From NCBI GenBank assembly GCA_023333565.1, contig JAJKFH010002581.1, forward strand, positions 248,001 to 312,000: a stretch of 64,000 nt of DNA, read 5' to 3'. Within the stretch, counting starts at the first letter, position 1; every line of letters starts with the position of its first letter. This DNA is from Puffinus mauretanicus. Its lineage: Eukaryota; Chordata; Aves; Procellariiformes; Procellariidae. A program made the position numbers and the translations under genes. A model generated the notes under the pieces. It searched no databases and had not been told where the DNA came from. It was given only the letters and a program-made list of their open reading frames with translations. This document shows positions 38,199 to 52,936 of this stretch, piece after piece.

Positions 38199-38654
38199 AT
38201 ATATTACATTGGGTTGTTGATTTCATTTGGCACAACCTGAAAGCTAACAGCTCACACAAAATACCATTGGAAGGCAAACATTAATTTTTTAATGCACACT
38301 TCCAGGCTACTGCCTTCCATATATATTAACTTTTTCTGTGGAAGACCATAACAGAGTTAATATTCTTACCAAGGAAAACCAGCATCCCTTCATAAAAACT
38401 GAAATGGGAGATGGACATTCCAATTATTTTTGCCTGTAGTTGAAATGAATGAAACATCTCAAAGCATGACTTTCCAAAGGAACTACATTCTGCCATTTAG
38501 AGATGATGTAGCCATTACATTACCTAAACCCCATTCACAAAGGTAAATCAATAAAATAAAAAAATAAAGCCATCTTGCACGTTAGCATAAAGTTATGCCA
38601 AATATCTACTAAAGAATTTGGACATAATGGTCTTCACATGGAAAACGGCTAACA

Positions 38655-38690
38655 GGTGTGTGTGTGTGTTTGTTTGGGTTTTTTTTAGGG
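38655..38690. repeat. (GT)n plus G/T-rich tract
   Basis: A short GTGTGTGTGT microsatellite runs into TTGTTTGGGT and a T run. It is G and T only on the plus strand except at the end. Confidence 0.7.
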
Positions 38691-41600
38691 TGGAGTAAAA
38701 TACCAGTTCCAATAAACTAGACAGGCTTCAACCGGTGGATTTCTCCTTCTGTTTACAGATTAAACACTAACATGAAAACATAAACCTCATCTCTCTCTCT
38801 GCTGACCTTGTTCCATGTGTCACAATCTATATGCAAATCCAAGATGGAGATACATTGAAGGCCGAAGATGCAGAAGATAAAAATTGGTTCCAGAATTGTA
38901 TCTTAGGAAAAGTGATATCCCTGACATTAATGGGTCAGATCTGTAGAGCAGACGATTTACCTCAGTCCCTTCAAAATACCTCAGGCAATTAAAAATCTGG
39001 AGTAAAATAAAACCAGCAGTGATTCTCCATCATCCACGAAGATATTTCGATGGAAGATAACCAATTACAACTTCTGTGCTAACATCAGATGGCTAGGGGG
39101 ATCAAAAGTCCTGACGCTAAATACTTTTTCCAGCTGGCTTAGTTGAATACCTTTAGATACAAGCATTCCAATTCAGATATAGCTGTGTTTTTATGCCCAC
39201 AACCCAAGTACCTTCAAAATTTTCATGGGCTATGAGCAACTTGAAACTACAGATTTATAGAGTATTTAATCAGTACTTTTGAAATGAACCTCAAGGAGCC
39301 AGTTGAGGGAGATGTGGTTGGCAAAGCTTCAATATATCCATGTCTACCATGGTCCTGCACGAAATGGAGGTTTTCACAATGTTGTATTAACCTGCTGCTC
39401 AGTACAAAACCATAGCACACAGGCCAGAAAATGCTGTGACTGATTTGAAAGTGAGCATTCCAAGTCAGAGGCCAATTCTGAAAACCTGGACTTTTCTTTC
39501 CAATATTTTGTTTCTTTTAGCTATACAAAATAGATATGATGAGATACCAGTAAACAAAATTACTTCTCCCATATTGGTATATTACTTCAGAGAGCAATAG
39601 CGTGGCTGAAGTATTTTGAACAAAACATTATCTTTGCTGGAGAGGAGGGAAGTTCAGAGAACTACTGCAAATTATATGCCATGTTCAGTAAAAACCTTGC
39701 TCCTGAGACGTTTAAGTAAAAACTTTTTCCCCCTCTTTTTTGATAAATGAAGCATTCTTGTAACCCTCAACCCAGGGATCCGGCTGTCTGTAAACGAAGG
39801 CCCAGTTTGGTGCAGCACAGGTACGTGTCCTTGGCTCACTTTTGCTAAGAAAACTGTTGTTAAGGTACAAGAAGATATGTGATCTAAGGGAATGCAAGAT
39901 AAAAGCACTAAAACCAAACGGAAAAGTGCAGCTACTGAGAACATAATACTTAGACGCTCAAGAAAAATGTTCACAAGGAAGAGTATAAAACTCCTACGGA
40001 AGAAAAGCAGAGAACTGGAAAAGAGCAACTCAACAACGTTGACATTCATCTGTTCTAAGGAGCAGTGGAGGCCGATCCTTTCACATATGTGATCACATAA
40101 ATGCTCAGCCTACTAGCTTTGCCGATACCAGCTTCTTATTGCGTGTCTCAGACTAAATAACCATTTTGTACCCCAGTGTACCTTTCTTACTTGGTCTCTC
40201 CGCACACTTTAAAACCTACTTGAGCAAATCAATTCCAGAGAGGGGGTTACTTTCTGACAAGTAAGTCAGGGTAAAAGAAACTTCTTGGTTAGCCTAAAAT
40301 AAAACCCAAACAACTTTTTAATAACTTTATATTTCATCAAAAAAAAAAAAAAAATCACAATTCTTACACATTTTTAGTTTTGATGTTACTCTGAAAAAAA
40401 CCACAAGTATTTGCACAACTATGAATAGTCTGTACTTTTTAAATCTATGCTTATTTGATATTGCAAGGTGGAAACAGCAAAAGTGACAGTTTTCTGGATG
40501 CTGGATTTGAAACAATCGAGGGCTGGGAGGATAACTGTTCTGCTGAGTTCATGAAGATAACTCATAAACTACAGTCATCCTTTTTGAAAGTACTTTTTGG
40601 TTTTTTCCTTGCCTGTATTGTATCCTAGATAGGGTAAGATTCCATAGATTTTTGAAATGCATTTAGGATTTTCTGCTCCCACTTGCTTATCACTATTTCA
40701 TTGAAAACTCTTGTCATCATTTTTGAATTGTTTGAAAGTCATCAGATATATATCCAATATATTTGAAAGAGACATCTAAAGCTTAAGTTGCTGCCAGGTG
40801 CTCAGTAACGAAAAAAGTTTTAAAACTTCACAAATTCTATCATGACATGTCAGGCTTTTACATTAACCTTTAAAGCGGTAATGCACCATGACTGGGAAAG
40901 CAGGTATCAGTGTCTGAAAACTGCTCAGTCTCAGTTATGGCAAACCTTTGCTTTTATTAGCACTAAAATACTTAAAATATGCAGGTGGAAAATCTGATTT
41001 TAAACGTATTGTGAGTTGGATTTTGATAAACGAGACATTGGAACAACTACAAATAATCGGTCTGCAGATATATTCAGGTGAGTGTCTGCAGGACTTACGA
41101 AAAAGTGTGAAAATTCTGAAGACATTCCTCTGCAGCAAGACATTTTGCTAAAAAATGATCATTCCAATAGCTCTGTGTAAAAGCAGGCCTGTCTCTTAAT
41201 ACGCTGTTGTGATGCAAAAATTACAATATGTTAACAAGGGTGCTATTTAGAATAAAAACAACTGGTAACTTCATTCTTTTTAGCTTATACAAACTGAAGA
41301 CACATCCCTTCAGGTTTTTCTTTTGTGCTATCTGATCATAAGCAAAAGCCAAAAAAAAAAAAAAAAATCAGTGACATCCTAAACTATATAAAAATACATT
41401 CAAAATTTTTTTCATGTTACTGTACTGACTGAAAAAATCACTAGTACTTGAAAATAAACTTTTAAGATATTCCTAATTACATTATTAGACTCAGAATTAC
41501 AAATAAAAGATTGAATCTCTGTATTCTTCCTCTTGCAAGTCATGCTATGCTTGTGACGTTTACTAGCTGAAGCATTGCAGAAGGAGAGTTGGTGGATGTA

Positions 41601-42679
41601 AATATATTATGATTAAGCAGACATCTTCCAATGTACTGTATTCTTTACTGTCCGTATCTTTTTCCTCTTATATGACCCACCTTTCACTTACTGGTTTCTA
41701 AGTTATAGTGGTTCAGTTTCAGGAAAAAAACATATACAACACTTCTCCCCAGTGTCTCAAATACTGGCACAAACATTAAGAACAGTAAAAGTGGTCAGAG
41801 AAAGCTAACAGGGAAATTCAATTTGGGAAAAACTAATTTCAAGAGGAAAAAAAGGGCTTTTAGCTGAACTCAGTCATAAGCAAACACAGTCCAGAACTGC
41901 ATGTTTACAATGCTTTTTCTGAGCTTTATTGAAATCCTGGCCAAGTTGGGTTTTGCCCAGCTTGGATAATTTCCCAGCAGGCTGCATTTAAAAGTTATGT
42001 CACCATCCAAGTTTTCTCTGTTGACAAATGTTTCCATAAATGCTAACAGACTTCAGTGCTACTTCTTGTTTTGTCTTTGTGTGCAAAACGAAAATGTCCA
42101 AACACATGCAAGTGATTGCTATCAAGGCCCTCTGGTAGATGGAGGGACATCAGTGGTAAGAAAGGCAGTGCAATTATTATACAAGGCGACTTTTAAAGGA
42201 CATCTTCCTACTCCAACCATTAAGCCTTCATCGGATGCTTGATAATATGAAATTTATCAGAAGAAAAAAATGTTACAACCATACACATTCAGATTTGCCT
42301 TTTTCTTGAGTATATTGTTAATGCAATTTACTTCATGCCATGTATACACTGGGGTTTGAATTATTATTATGCTCAAAAGAATCTTTTAATCCTTTAAGTA
42401 GAATATTTCAGGAATTGTAATTTTGTTAAAAAAAAAGACTGTATTTGCATTTTCATAGCCATAATTATATTTGGAAAAAAAGTCCATGGGAAAGGTGTGT
42501 GCCCTTTTTAATAAAAACAATTGCTCTGCTTCAGGTTAAATCATTTCACCTGCTGTGAAACAATTAAAATCTATTTTGCTACTGAGCACAGCTAGTTGCT
42601 TAGTAAAATGGTCATAGATATATTCACAAAAACACTCAATTTGCAAAACAGTCAAAGCCTGCCCATAGTAGGTGCATTC

Positions 42680-42700
42680 AAAAAAAAAAATTTTTTTTTT
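42680..42700. repeat. A11-T10 palindromic tract
   Basis: Eleven A are followed directly by ten T, a near-perfect dA:dT palindrome without spacer. Such tracts resist nucleosome wrapping and are prone to length change. Confidence 0.85.
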
Positions 42701-45700
42701 AAATTCTCAATAGACTTGCAAACCTTTTGTATTGATAAAGGTTGAGGAACATTCAGAACTGCTAGAATGTTCCCAAAGAACAATCTGGCTTACAGATTTT
42801 TAAATACATCATGATATGGTGCTTAACAGACTGGTGAAAAAGCCCCAAGTACACAACTCTAACACGCGTAAATGTATCTCCTTTATGATTAGCGATACCA
42901 TTACTACAGCATGCAGCTTTTTTCTTTACCTCTACTAGAGTACCTATGATTATAGAGCATTCTCCATGGTTTTACCTCACACACATTACCATCTCAGACT
43001 TCACTTTCAGGGAAACTGGAAGTTATGCAAGCCTCCACTCAAAGAAACAGAGAACTTCCTCTACCAGGATGAAGCCCCTATATGATATTGCATAGACAGT
43101 AGAATCTTTTGCCCTGATGTGCCTGCAGAAAAACACATCTCAGGAGCAGGTCTAAAACCTAGGACAGTATCTTAACACTTTGCAAGAAAGTAAGTCCCCA
43201 AGTGGGTCCATTTGAGACTGTAATACTTGCAACAGAAAGGTGAGAAATACAAGCCTGGCATGATGGCTGACGCCTTGAGAAGTGAAGACACAGGATATGG
43301 CATAGAGGACTACAGGCATGGAGTCATAAGAGATGGGGCACAGACTTGGCACGGGAGACTCCATGGCTATAAACACCTCACCAATAGTCAGTTAAAGAAA
43401 TGCAGACCTGGAGCTTGACAAGAGCGGTTTAGGAGTAACAAAGAGAACAAAGAAATATAATCTAACAAATGTAAAAGTAACTGAAACAACACACAGCAAT
43501 GGACAATAAAAGGTACTATTCAAACAGCTTTTTATGCACTGTTTGGATCTGTCTCTAGTTGTACCCACTATGCTTTAAGCATTATGTTTGACACCTATTC
43601 CATCAGCTATGGTATGTGAGAGCACAATGTGGCAAAGAGCCAATGACTTGGAGCACTTTTTATGATGCAGCTACACTGAAGAGCTGGACTTGTTCACAGT
43701 TCCTTCAGTATTGTTTAAGAGACAATGGTGTAGCAGCTGTATGAATTTCAAGTACAGACAGTGGCAACTTTCACTAACACAGCACAGCTCACTTGGTGTT
43801 TGGAAGCGTTCTTACTTATAATAAGCACAAAATCTTTCTAGTTACATAATACCAACTTGCCACAGCTGTACTCCACTGCCAAGTAAGCTTTGAAATTCAG
43901 TAGTAAAGTTACATTACCAGATAAGGGTAAGGTGACACTTCAACAAGCAGCAAACAGTACAAGTTAAATGTTACATTTCCCCACGAGTTGGCTAATCTCC
44001 AAATAAAGAGCTATTCACAGTCTCCAGTGTATTTCTGAAGCAGCCTCTCTTTTATATCACTCCAGGCGTATTTGTATAGCAAATACTGTTTTATACTATT
44101 ACAAGCATGTTTTTATACTGCATGCATGACACTGTCTAAAAAAGTTACTTCTAACCTCTGGAAATTTTGCATTTGGCAGTTCTACACGATGTCTACAACC
44201 ACCCAAACCAACTCAAAGGAAAAAAAACACCACACAATTCTAGAGCCTTGCAAACACCTCATTAAGTGTGCCTTATGTACATTCTATCAAGGAACTTAAA
44301 AAACTAATTTCAACTTGAATACACATCAAAATTATGTATGTAGAAGAGTTAATAGAACTTACAATATTTATCTTTTATTCATCATGATAGTGAACATCAT
44401 TCTTGATTATATAATTATATCAAAATTAGGAAGTGCTTAAAGAAAGCAGCATGGTACACCAACACTGGTTTTTGCTGTATGACAGAGACCACTGGTTCAC
44501 TTAATTCACTCATAGTCTCAACTAAAATATAAGCTATTTTAATTCTTCTGGGCAGTTACTCATTATCTAGTTTGCACAACAACATTTACAAGTTAGCATT
44601 ACATTAAAGTAGTTTCAATTATCGAGCTAAAGTCTTAAAAACACTTTTTAAGAAAAAATATACAGGAAGTCTAAAAAGGTACTTCAAAGCAGCAGCTGCA
44701 CAGCCCTTTAAGTAAAATGTTTCCTATGTAAGTATTTTATTCCAAACGAATATAGAGTTGGCTACAGGAACGTGTATTTTTCCATCCTGAAGTATGCAGT
44801 AACAGGAAAAATTATCAGCAGTGCTTTGTAACATGTTATCATAGATAATAAACATACACATTTAATCAACAAGAAGGATCCAACCACCTTATTTTACATT
44901 TATAAGCATGTTCATATTTGCAGTGCAAGTAGCATCCCTCATACAAATGCTACACTATCATAAAGATGGTATCAGCAGTGAATAAAAGAGTATTTACATC
45001 TTACTAAACACTCACTGCAGAAAAGTATCGTTAACAGCTAATGAAGGTTTCTAGCATTTAGCAGGTTATCACCTTAACAAAAGAAACAACGAGGAAAAAC
45101 CAACACCTTTTTCAAAAGTGAACACCTGCATGATGAATGCATCAAAGATACATACAGTGCTTTAATAAAATCCATACAGTGTTATTTATTTATTTGAACA
45201 GGAATCAAATAAGCTTTTTTTCTTCAGAAACTTTCCAAAGTTGTAATTTTTATTTTTTAGTTTCAGGAAGCTCCTATGTATACCATTTCTTTTGAAAAAA
45301 AGAAAGTTTAGGGATATTAAAATTGAAAGAAGAAGAAAAAAATCCCAAACCTAATTTACAGAGGCTCCGAAGAGGGGCAATCTGCTAGACAGACCATAGG
45401 GCTGGGTTTCACTATAATTAAACTAAGAGACAGATATTCAAAATAATGTTGAATTGGTCTAATCACATCTCTATCCCCTGTTTAAGATACATGTAGCATC
45501 TACTATAAGAAGCCACATAATACTACTTGTAGCTCAAAAGTCTACAGTTAACATGGACCAGAACAGAAAAGTTTACAAGATTTGACAAAATAATTACTCT
45601 ATCCTAACAAAATTAAATAGCTATATATCCTGCAAAATTAAAGCAGAATAAATTTCAGGTTTTATTTCCTGAAAGTCTTCGTACTTCTTTCTCTGCTTTG

Positions 45701-46332
45701 TTCCTGTTGCAAACAGGGGTCTAAAATATCAACATATATAATTTTCATATCATTATGTGAGATCATATTCTTCTCCAGGTCATATATCTCTAGATATTAG
45801 AGGGTTTTTGCAAGTGTTGAAGTTAAAATAGCAGACATTTACCATTACAACCATTAATTGTCACTCTATGTTCATATGTAATCTGGCCTGAGGGGGTAAT
45901 CAATTTCCACTCCTGGAATGAATGAACCAACAGACAAACAAAAGCAAGAGCTATCTGGCAATGAAAACACAGAGACCTTGTGTATCCATTGGGATATTCT
46001 GATTGATCTACGCATTAAATCCATTCAGTGAAATGAATGATTTCAAGAGCCTTTTATGAAAATCTACCTGGAATGAAGGAAAATACAAAGTATTCCACCG
46101 AGAGCTTCCTTTTTTGTTCATATTAGAAGCAAAAAGTTTTATTAGATAACTGCATTTCCATCCAGGTGTATGACTATGAAAAGTATGGCCAAACATCCTT
46201 CAAATACAGGGGAAAATAGGAACATGACAATGAAAGTTGCAACAGGATGTACTCCAGCTACTCCAAAAGCTATGCTTTTGGGACCTACCTGCAAAAAGTT
46301 CAGAATAAAGCAGTTGACAGACTAATCTACAT

Positions 46333-46393
46333 AAAAAAAAAAAACAAAAAACAAACAAAACCCAAACAAAATGCCAAACAAACAAAACCCAAC
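46333..46393. repeat. A/C-rich low-complexity tract
   Basis: About 60 bases, almost entirely A and C on the plus strand. It begins with a 12-base A run and continues with AAACAAACAAAACCC units. It closely resembles the tract inside the LTR at 37.8 kb. Confidence 0.85.
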
Positions 46394-49379
46394 AGCTAGA
46401 GATACAGCAGATTTGGTCTAAAGATTACACTGTATTTGTCTGAATAATACCTTTCTTAGCTGCAATCAGGAGAAGCAAGGCACAGCTGTTAATCTGATTA
46501 CCTTCCTCACCCATCTCTGCCCCAAAATAAAAAATAAAAGTAATAATAAAATAAATGGGAAGCAGCCAGTGCTGAAGAAACCATATACAAGACACCAGCA
46601 GATACTGACATTGGACAAGTAACACCATTCAGGACAAATTTCTTGGTATCAGTTTCTCAATTGCTATCAGCTACCATGCTAATCACTTGAAAACTTTCAG
46701 TACTTCTGTAGTAGCCACAATAAAACACTATCCTACTCCCCTGCATTACATCTGAGCAAAAAACACCCTATGAGCAGAAATATTAATTATAGAATCTCAG
46801 TGACACCGATTTGGCAAAAATTCAATTAAAGAGAAAAGCTGTTAGTAGAGGATGGCTTACGCTCACCAATTAAGATCATTTTTGACAGCATTACAGGATG
46901 ATAATCAGTCTAATGGCTTTTATGGATTTCAATCTTCCACAGACTGGCTTAAAATAATAAGTCTCCTTTTAAATACAAGGGCCTGCAAGGGCCATGTTAC
47001 ATAGACATGCAGAAGAACTCTCAAATTCTCTTTCAGAATTGTAGTATGGGTAATATGTATAAATAATACGTATGCAACACAGAAAAATCTACAATGTATG
47101 TGTGTTAGTTTGAGTTACAAGAACCGCTCAGTGTAACTACATTAATTAGGGGGTCTCTTCTATAACTGTTATCCAAACAGAAAGTTTTCTGACTCAACTC
47201 AAACGTTCGAGGTACTCAACATTTTTGTTTCAGAATCTGTAATTCATTCAGCTCTGAGGATTTCCTTTGGCATTCGTCTCACTTGACAAGCGTCAGAATC
47301 CCCTTCTCTTGGTTTTCTTCTCAGCTGCTTGATAGTTTGAGGTACTTAGCTGAAACCAGTTTGGTGGTTTTGAGCCCACTCTTCCTAAACATTCGGAAAC
47401 TGGAAACAGGTAATTCCCCCATCAGATTTTACAGATGCCATCTGCTAATGCTTAAATTTATCAAGGATGTACTCCACAGTAGTTTTGAAAAGAAAATGCT
47501 TTTGATCCACTCCATCACTACCAACATTTCTCAAAGCGCCAGACATTGCTTGAAGGAGTCCTTTTCTGCAGTTTCTCAGGTATCGTAGTTTCTGCAGTAA
47601 GCAGCAATGTTTCTCACCGCATGGTCTTGAATTCACTGTTCGGGGTATGTACAGCTCAGAGGAGGAGAACTGAAACCGCCAATTCACATTCTTTGCCGAT
47701 TGCTCCACAATCTTAGCTTGGCATTTTCTATTGACCCTGACACTCATGAAAAATTCTATGGTAGGAGTACTTGGTATATTTATAAAGAGAAAGAAAAGCC
47801 ACAGTTCATTTAGAATTTATGCCCAGGGGATATCGTAGCAGCTGCACAGGTATAATTGCTAGTCAATGACAGGGCACAAGCAGGAGGCCAAAGAAATGTT
47901 GATTCAAGCACACCCTTTAACCATTCCTTCATACTACAAGGTATGTCTGACAGTTGTTGGAAGTGTGAAAATACAGTTAAGATCAAATAATGAAATACTA
48001 ATAAAATGTCAGGAGGTGAATGTGACTGACTACATAGATAGCACAGGAGAATGCTTACTACAGAAACATTAAAAAACAGCCAACCCCTAAACCACCAAAG
48101 AAACAATACATAAAACAAGGAAGTAACCAAAACAATCTCCACTAACTACAGAAATCACAGGACAGTATATGGTCCAAGCCTCTCAGTTTACAGTTACGTA
48201 TTTTTGGGTATACTGACACTTTCTGCCCTAATGGACAAACATAGCCAACTACGACAAATGAGAAATTGCTTCTTCCACAGGCTAGACTCAATCTCCTCTG
48301 AAGATCAACGTATTCAGATGCAATAAGGATCCATGTCTCATTACAACATGACCAGTAACCTCAAATACTCTGCAGGTCTTCCAAGAAGAGAATGCAGCTA
48401 GAGCAAGTCAGGTACTAATGGGCACCAAAACATCCATCTGATGGCACAATCTGAGTATGACACAAACCTGGTTTACAATATAGTTCAGCTGGATTCAAGC
48501 ACAGCACTGGTCTCAACGTGACTGACACTGATCTACATTTTAGGAGTTTACACATCAATTGTTTTAGGTAAACTTTATGACACCTCAGAATCAGTTAATT
48601 TTTTTTTCCACAGCAGTGTTTTTCATCTGTTTTGAAAGTCTGTATTTTCAAAATTTTATCTGTTTTGCCCCTTCACTACAGACTTGCAGTCTTAGAACTA
48701 GCAAAGCTGTACAGAATAGAGCGTTTGGATAGACGGTGTAAGAGAGTATGCATGCTCCTGCATACTGTATGTACAGCTAGTCATAAATTCAATATTGTAG
48801 CCTCAACAACAGTTAACAAAAGTACCAACATACGTAAAGCACACTTACGAAGTAATTCTAAATATCTGAAATAGTTGTTTGAAATTATTAAAATGCTGTA
48901 ATAGCACCCCATCAAAATGATTACGTAACCACTGCACTGAACAAGGAAAACAAAGTTTAATGTGCATGAAAAAAGTCTGGCATTACCACAATCAAGCACT
49001 AAAAACTGCAAGAGCTACACAGCAGGATCACAGATTTAAGCAGAACTTGTGAAAATAAAAGAAATCCTCAACACTCTTCCATTGCTATAGCTTTCTTTTT
49101 GATGTGAGAATTACACATTTTCCCCAAATACTGCATTAATCCATGTTCAGCCATTATTAAATGTTTGCACTATCTAAATAAAGCTCATGTTATACTCCTC
49201 AACATCATGATCATCCGAATATTTTACTTCAACAAATCTGAGATAAGAAAATAAGCAAATACAGTGCCATACTGTAAATCCCAGGGAAGAGTTAATGTGG
49301 TGATAGGGAAGATGCTTTATGTATTTTGACAAACAGAATATGCTGCAGGGTACTCATCAGCCACAACCTACAATTTTAA

Positions 49380-49418
49380 TTTTTTTTCTTCTTTTCTTTT
49401 TTCCCTTCTTCCCCCCCC
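49380..49418. repeat. Homopyrimidine run
   Basis: Thirty-nine consecutive pyrimidines on the plus strand shift from T-rich to C-rich, ending in eight C. Such a run can form intramolecular triplex (H-DNA) under supercoiling. It could also act as the pyrimidine tract of a rightward acceptor, although no AG with an exon follows nearby. Confidence 0.6.
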
Positions 49419-52400
49419 GCTCAAGTCTTGGTTGTGTTAACAGGTTTTGAAACTTCCTTTCCTCTTGCTGCAACATCTCTGGACAATATTAACAACAGAG
49501 AAAGGTCAGATTTCTTCACATTAAGTTAATTCTGTACTATTTAAAAAAAAAATATTAATAGAAAACATAGGTTCTCTGATGTTTTCCCCACATTTAACAT
49601 GATGATTTGAATCACATAATTTTTCTGCAGTGGTATGTTAGACTGCCACTCTACTTAGTACTCTTTAATTGAACATCAACAGACATGATTTTTTGAGTAA
49701 AATTCAATCACTAAATTCAGTTACAAACAGAGGATGTATAAAACCATAGAAACATAAATCTTTAATTTCGCAGTGTTCTAGCAAACTTGCAGTAAAACAA
49801 GCATTGCATGAACAAGCACACAATATATGCTTGGACATAGCAAGACTGTGAAACTGCACAGAAAATCCAAAGTGATCCTGTACCAATCTAATGTCCACTC
49901 GATAGCATCTAGTCTCTTGCACTGAAGGAAGAACTAATGTGGTGTATATTGGGCTTAGCTCTTGCATAAGCTGCACAAGACAACACATCCACTAAGCCTA
50001 ATTGCCTATTTTAGTTGCGTCCAACCAAATCCCCCAAAATGATGAGGAACAGGGCCCCATCCTCTCGCACGGTATCCTGAAACACAGACTAGCCACACAG
50101 GCTTATATTACTACATTCCCAGTTTCTGACAGTATATTGATAATCAATCTCATGTGCTCTAATTCCCTAGACACTTACTTGACCCCTCAAACACAGGCAG
50201 GAAATGCAGAATAGTAAGCCAGATTTCATAATGAATTCCCCAGCTGCTGTTTGTTTCAGTCAGACTGGACTATATGAAAATGTTCACTATTTTTTAGTTT
50301 ATTAAAAAACCCAAAATGTTGTAACTTTTTTTTTTTGCCCAGTACCTGGAAATCTTAGTGCAAGCAGTCTTATTTGCTTTACTTAGCCCATAAATAAATA
50401 AATGTTACTTCTGTCTTCACGAGCAATAAAAACTGAAAATTGTTTACAAGTAAAAAGCTAAAAATAACAATTTTAACCACCCACTTCTACTCCGACATTT
50501 CAGCCAGAAGCACCAGTTCTCTTCAGGGAAGAGAACAGTCAGTAAAACAGGACAACAGCTAATGTTATCCATGCTTTTAACCCTCAGTGACCAGCTGACT
50601 GGAAACACCAAGATCACTCAAAAAAATCTGATCCTAGTTTTAGCAGGGAGAAAAATTTATTTCCTGAGTATGTATATTTTCTGTAAGTGCAACAGCATTT
50701 GAGCAGAAAATAACTAATGTGATCACAAGCATGCTTTTAGTAAAGTCCTATCTTAAAAGCAGCAGAACAAAAAATGAGTATTAGTAATAATTTTGGCTTT
50801 ATGTTCAGAACTCAAGAAGCAAAACCAAAACTGAACTTTAGTTCGCATCAAATTAACACATCTACAATCTAGTCCTCTTATCAGGCTTATTTTTTTTAAT
50901 CAAAGTCTAAACTTCACACCTGATGGAAAAACAAACAAACCAATCACACAACAACAACAGTTTCACTCAATTTTCAGCTTGTTTCACATAGTGTGATTGG
51001 GGGGGGGAACTAAAATTTTCAAAGAAAAATATTTCTTGTTCACAGAGTATGAGAACAATTTTTACAAATTTGCAACTACTAACTTCTTTTAGAGTTTTTA
51101 TCCCTGCCTTTGCCTTTCGGAAAATACTTCACACATCCTTCAGAAAAGAATGCGTTAATTGTAAAAGTGCTACATTTTATTCACAGATTTGGTACTTGCT
51201 GAACTGGGATAATGTATTGCCAAGTTCTCCAAATCAAGTCCCAGACTCCATTCTGCTCCATCTTCCAGAGGTCACGGAAAAGCCAGAAATACTTTATCAA
51301 GAAGATAAAGTGAAGATAAGTGAAGCAGAGAAATAAAAACTAACCTCATACTATGCACCTTTAACCGTTTTTGAATATAAACAAATCAGTTTGTGTTTTT
51401 TGTTTCATTATATTTGACTGGCCTTATGGCTGAAAAAAGAGAAATTAATACTAGGAGAAAAGACACAGTGATAGAAAGGCAATGAGAAAGCTTTTGTAAA
51501 CTGACAAATTGGGATACTTTTGAGACCAAAACAGCAGAGACTTGTTCATTTTTCTGTCTTTCCACTCAGCCTAAAACGAATCGGGGAAAAGGCCACACCT
51601 CAGGACTATGCCCAAACTATCAGTCTGTCAGGAGACAGATTGGAAGATTCCCTTTCTTAGTGACACAGGAAATAGTCTTCTGAAAGAAGAGATCATCAGG
51701 AGGGAAACTACATGCAAACCTAGGTATACTACAATCCTTAAATTTAAGTTGTAGATTGATGAGAGAAGTATGAGAGAAGTGAACAGGCAACTGACTTGAG
51801 TTTCATAAAAGCATAGCATCAGAAAATACTTATAGGGGATTTAAAAACAAACAACAACAAGCAGCAAACCTAGATGTCATAAACAGGCATTTGACAAACT
51901 AGGAATATTAGGGCCCTCCACCTTTTTCTGTCTCCCCAGCACTGCCTAAGTCATCTTTTGGCAAATGATTTTAACATTCACTTTTCACCCGATAGATCTT
52001 CTTGCTTGTACAATCCATTTTAGAGGCATAACTTGTTTTCTTTGCTAAGATTTCATTTCCTCCCATCTCAGAACTTGATGAAATCTATTTCTTAGTTCCT
52101 CGTCTCCCAGTGAAAGCTGACAACAAGTATCAGACAAAATGTAGCTGTCCCATACGAAGTAATTCATTTCTGTCAAAGATTAGACATTTTTTTCCCTTAA
52201 CATAAGATGACTGATATTGTTCTGCAAGATCCAAAAGGGACAATTTAACCACTTAAGTACCGAGAGAGCTTGAGGATCGGCTTCTCTCCGTAAAGCACAC
52301 AGTCTGCTGGGTGAAAGCGGGTAACTGAGATGGAAGCGAGTGGCAGGCCTGTTAATTTCCTTCCATTTAATTTGAGGCTTTGACTCACTATTTCTAGTCC

Positions 52401-52936
52401 TAATCAAGTACTTTTTACTATACAACACTCTGCAAAATAGCAGTATTATGAAAATACACATTTGAACAATTCTAACCAGCTGAAGCTTATTTTCTACTCT
52501 ATGCAGCACAGACAGAAGTCCTGAGGCATGAATCTCTGTTTTATTCCCTCCTGTTAAGCTCGCTTTACATTTACAGCTATTTTGTGACCTTAACTGTAAT
52601 GAATTTTTTTTTAACTGAAATACCGTTGTCATGCAACTTTCCATTTATGTTAACAAGGGCAAAATTCATCCATCTAAACTCAAGCAAACACAAAATATGC
52701 AAGCTCAGCATCCAACCCCCTAACACTGGAGGGCCGGGGGAGAAAAAGAAACGGGCACTTCTGAGGTGTAAACCAGCTCATCCAAACGCACTCGCCTAGA
52801 GCAGGACAAGGTGACTCGTGCTTTAGCAGTGCTTATTCCTCGACAGAGGTGGCTGACAGGGGAACGTGCTTCAGGTGGCGGCTGACAGGACCCCGCACCG
52901 CCCAGACCTTCCGAGATTAATCCCCCCAAGAGCTCC

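Larger units (their letters stand above)
38199..52799. other. AT-rich non-coding stretch, intron-like or intergenic
   Basis: No recognisable gene. The longest open frames are on the minus strand at 39672-40049 (125 codons) and 52180-52644 (154 codons). The latter ends against the CpG island but shows no domain, and a frame of that length is expected about once by chance in a window of this size and composition. If a gene starts leftward at 53 kb, this is its first large intron. Repeats inside are listed separately. Confidence 0.6.

Noticed and set aside
37789..38284. Open frames on both strands in 37.8-38.3 kb
   Set aside because: They fall in the solo LTR and its simple-sequence runs, which encode no protein.
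39672..40092. Overlapping open frames on both strands, one very basic (KSTKTKRKSAATENIILRRS) and one hydrophobic
   Set aside because: The lysine/arginine-rich frame reflects A/G-rich DNA and the opposite frame is its shadow. No splice or promoter evidence supports either.
52180..52644. 154-codon minus-strand open frame next to the CpG island as a host gene
   Set aside because: No recognisable domain. About one frame of this length is expected by chance in 64 kb of this composition, and the composition reads like random AT-rich DNA.
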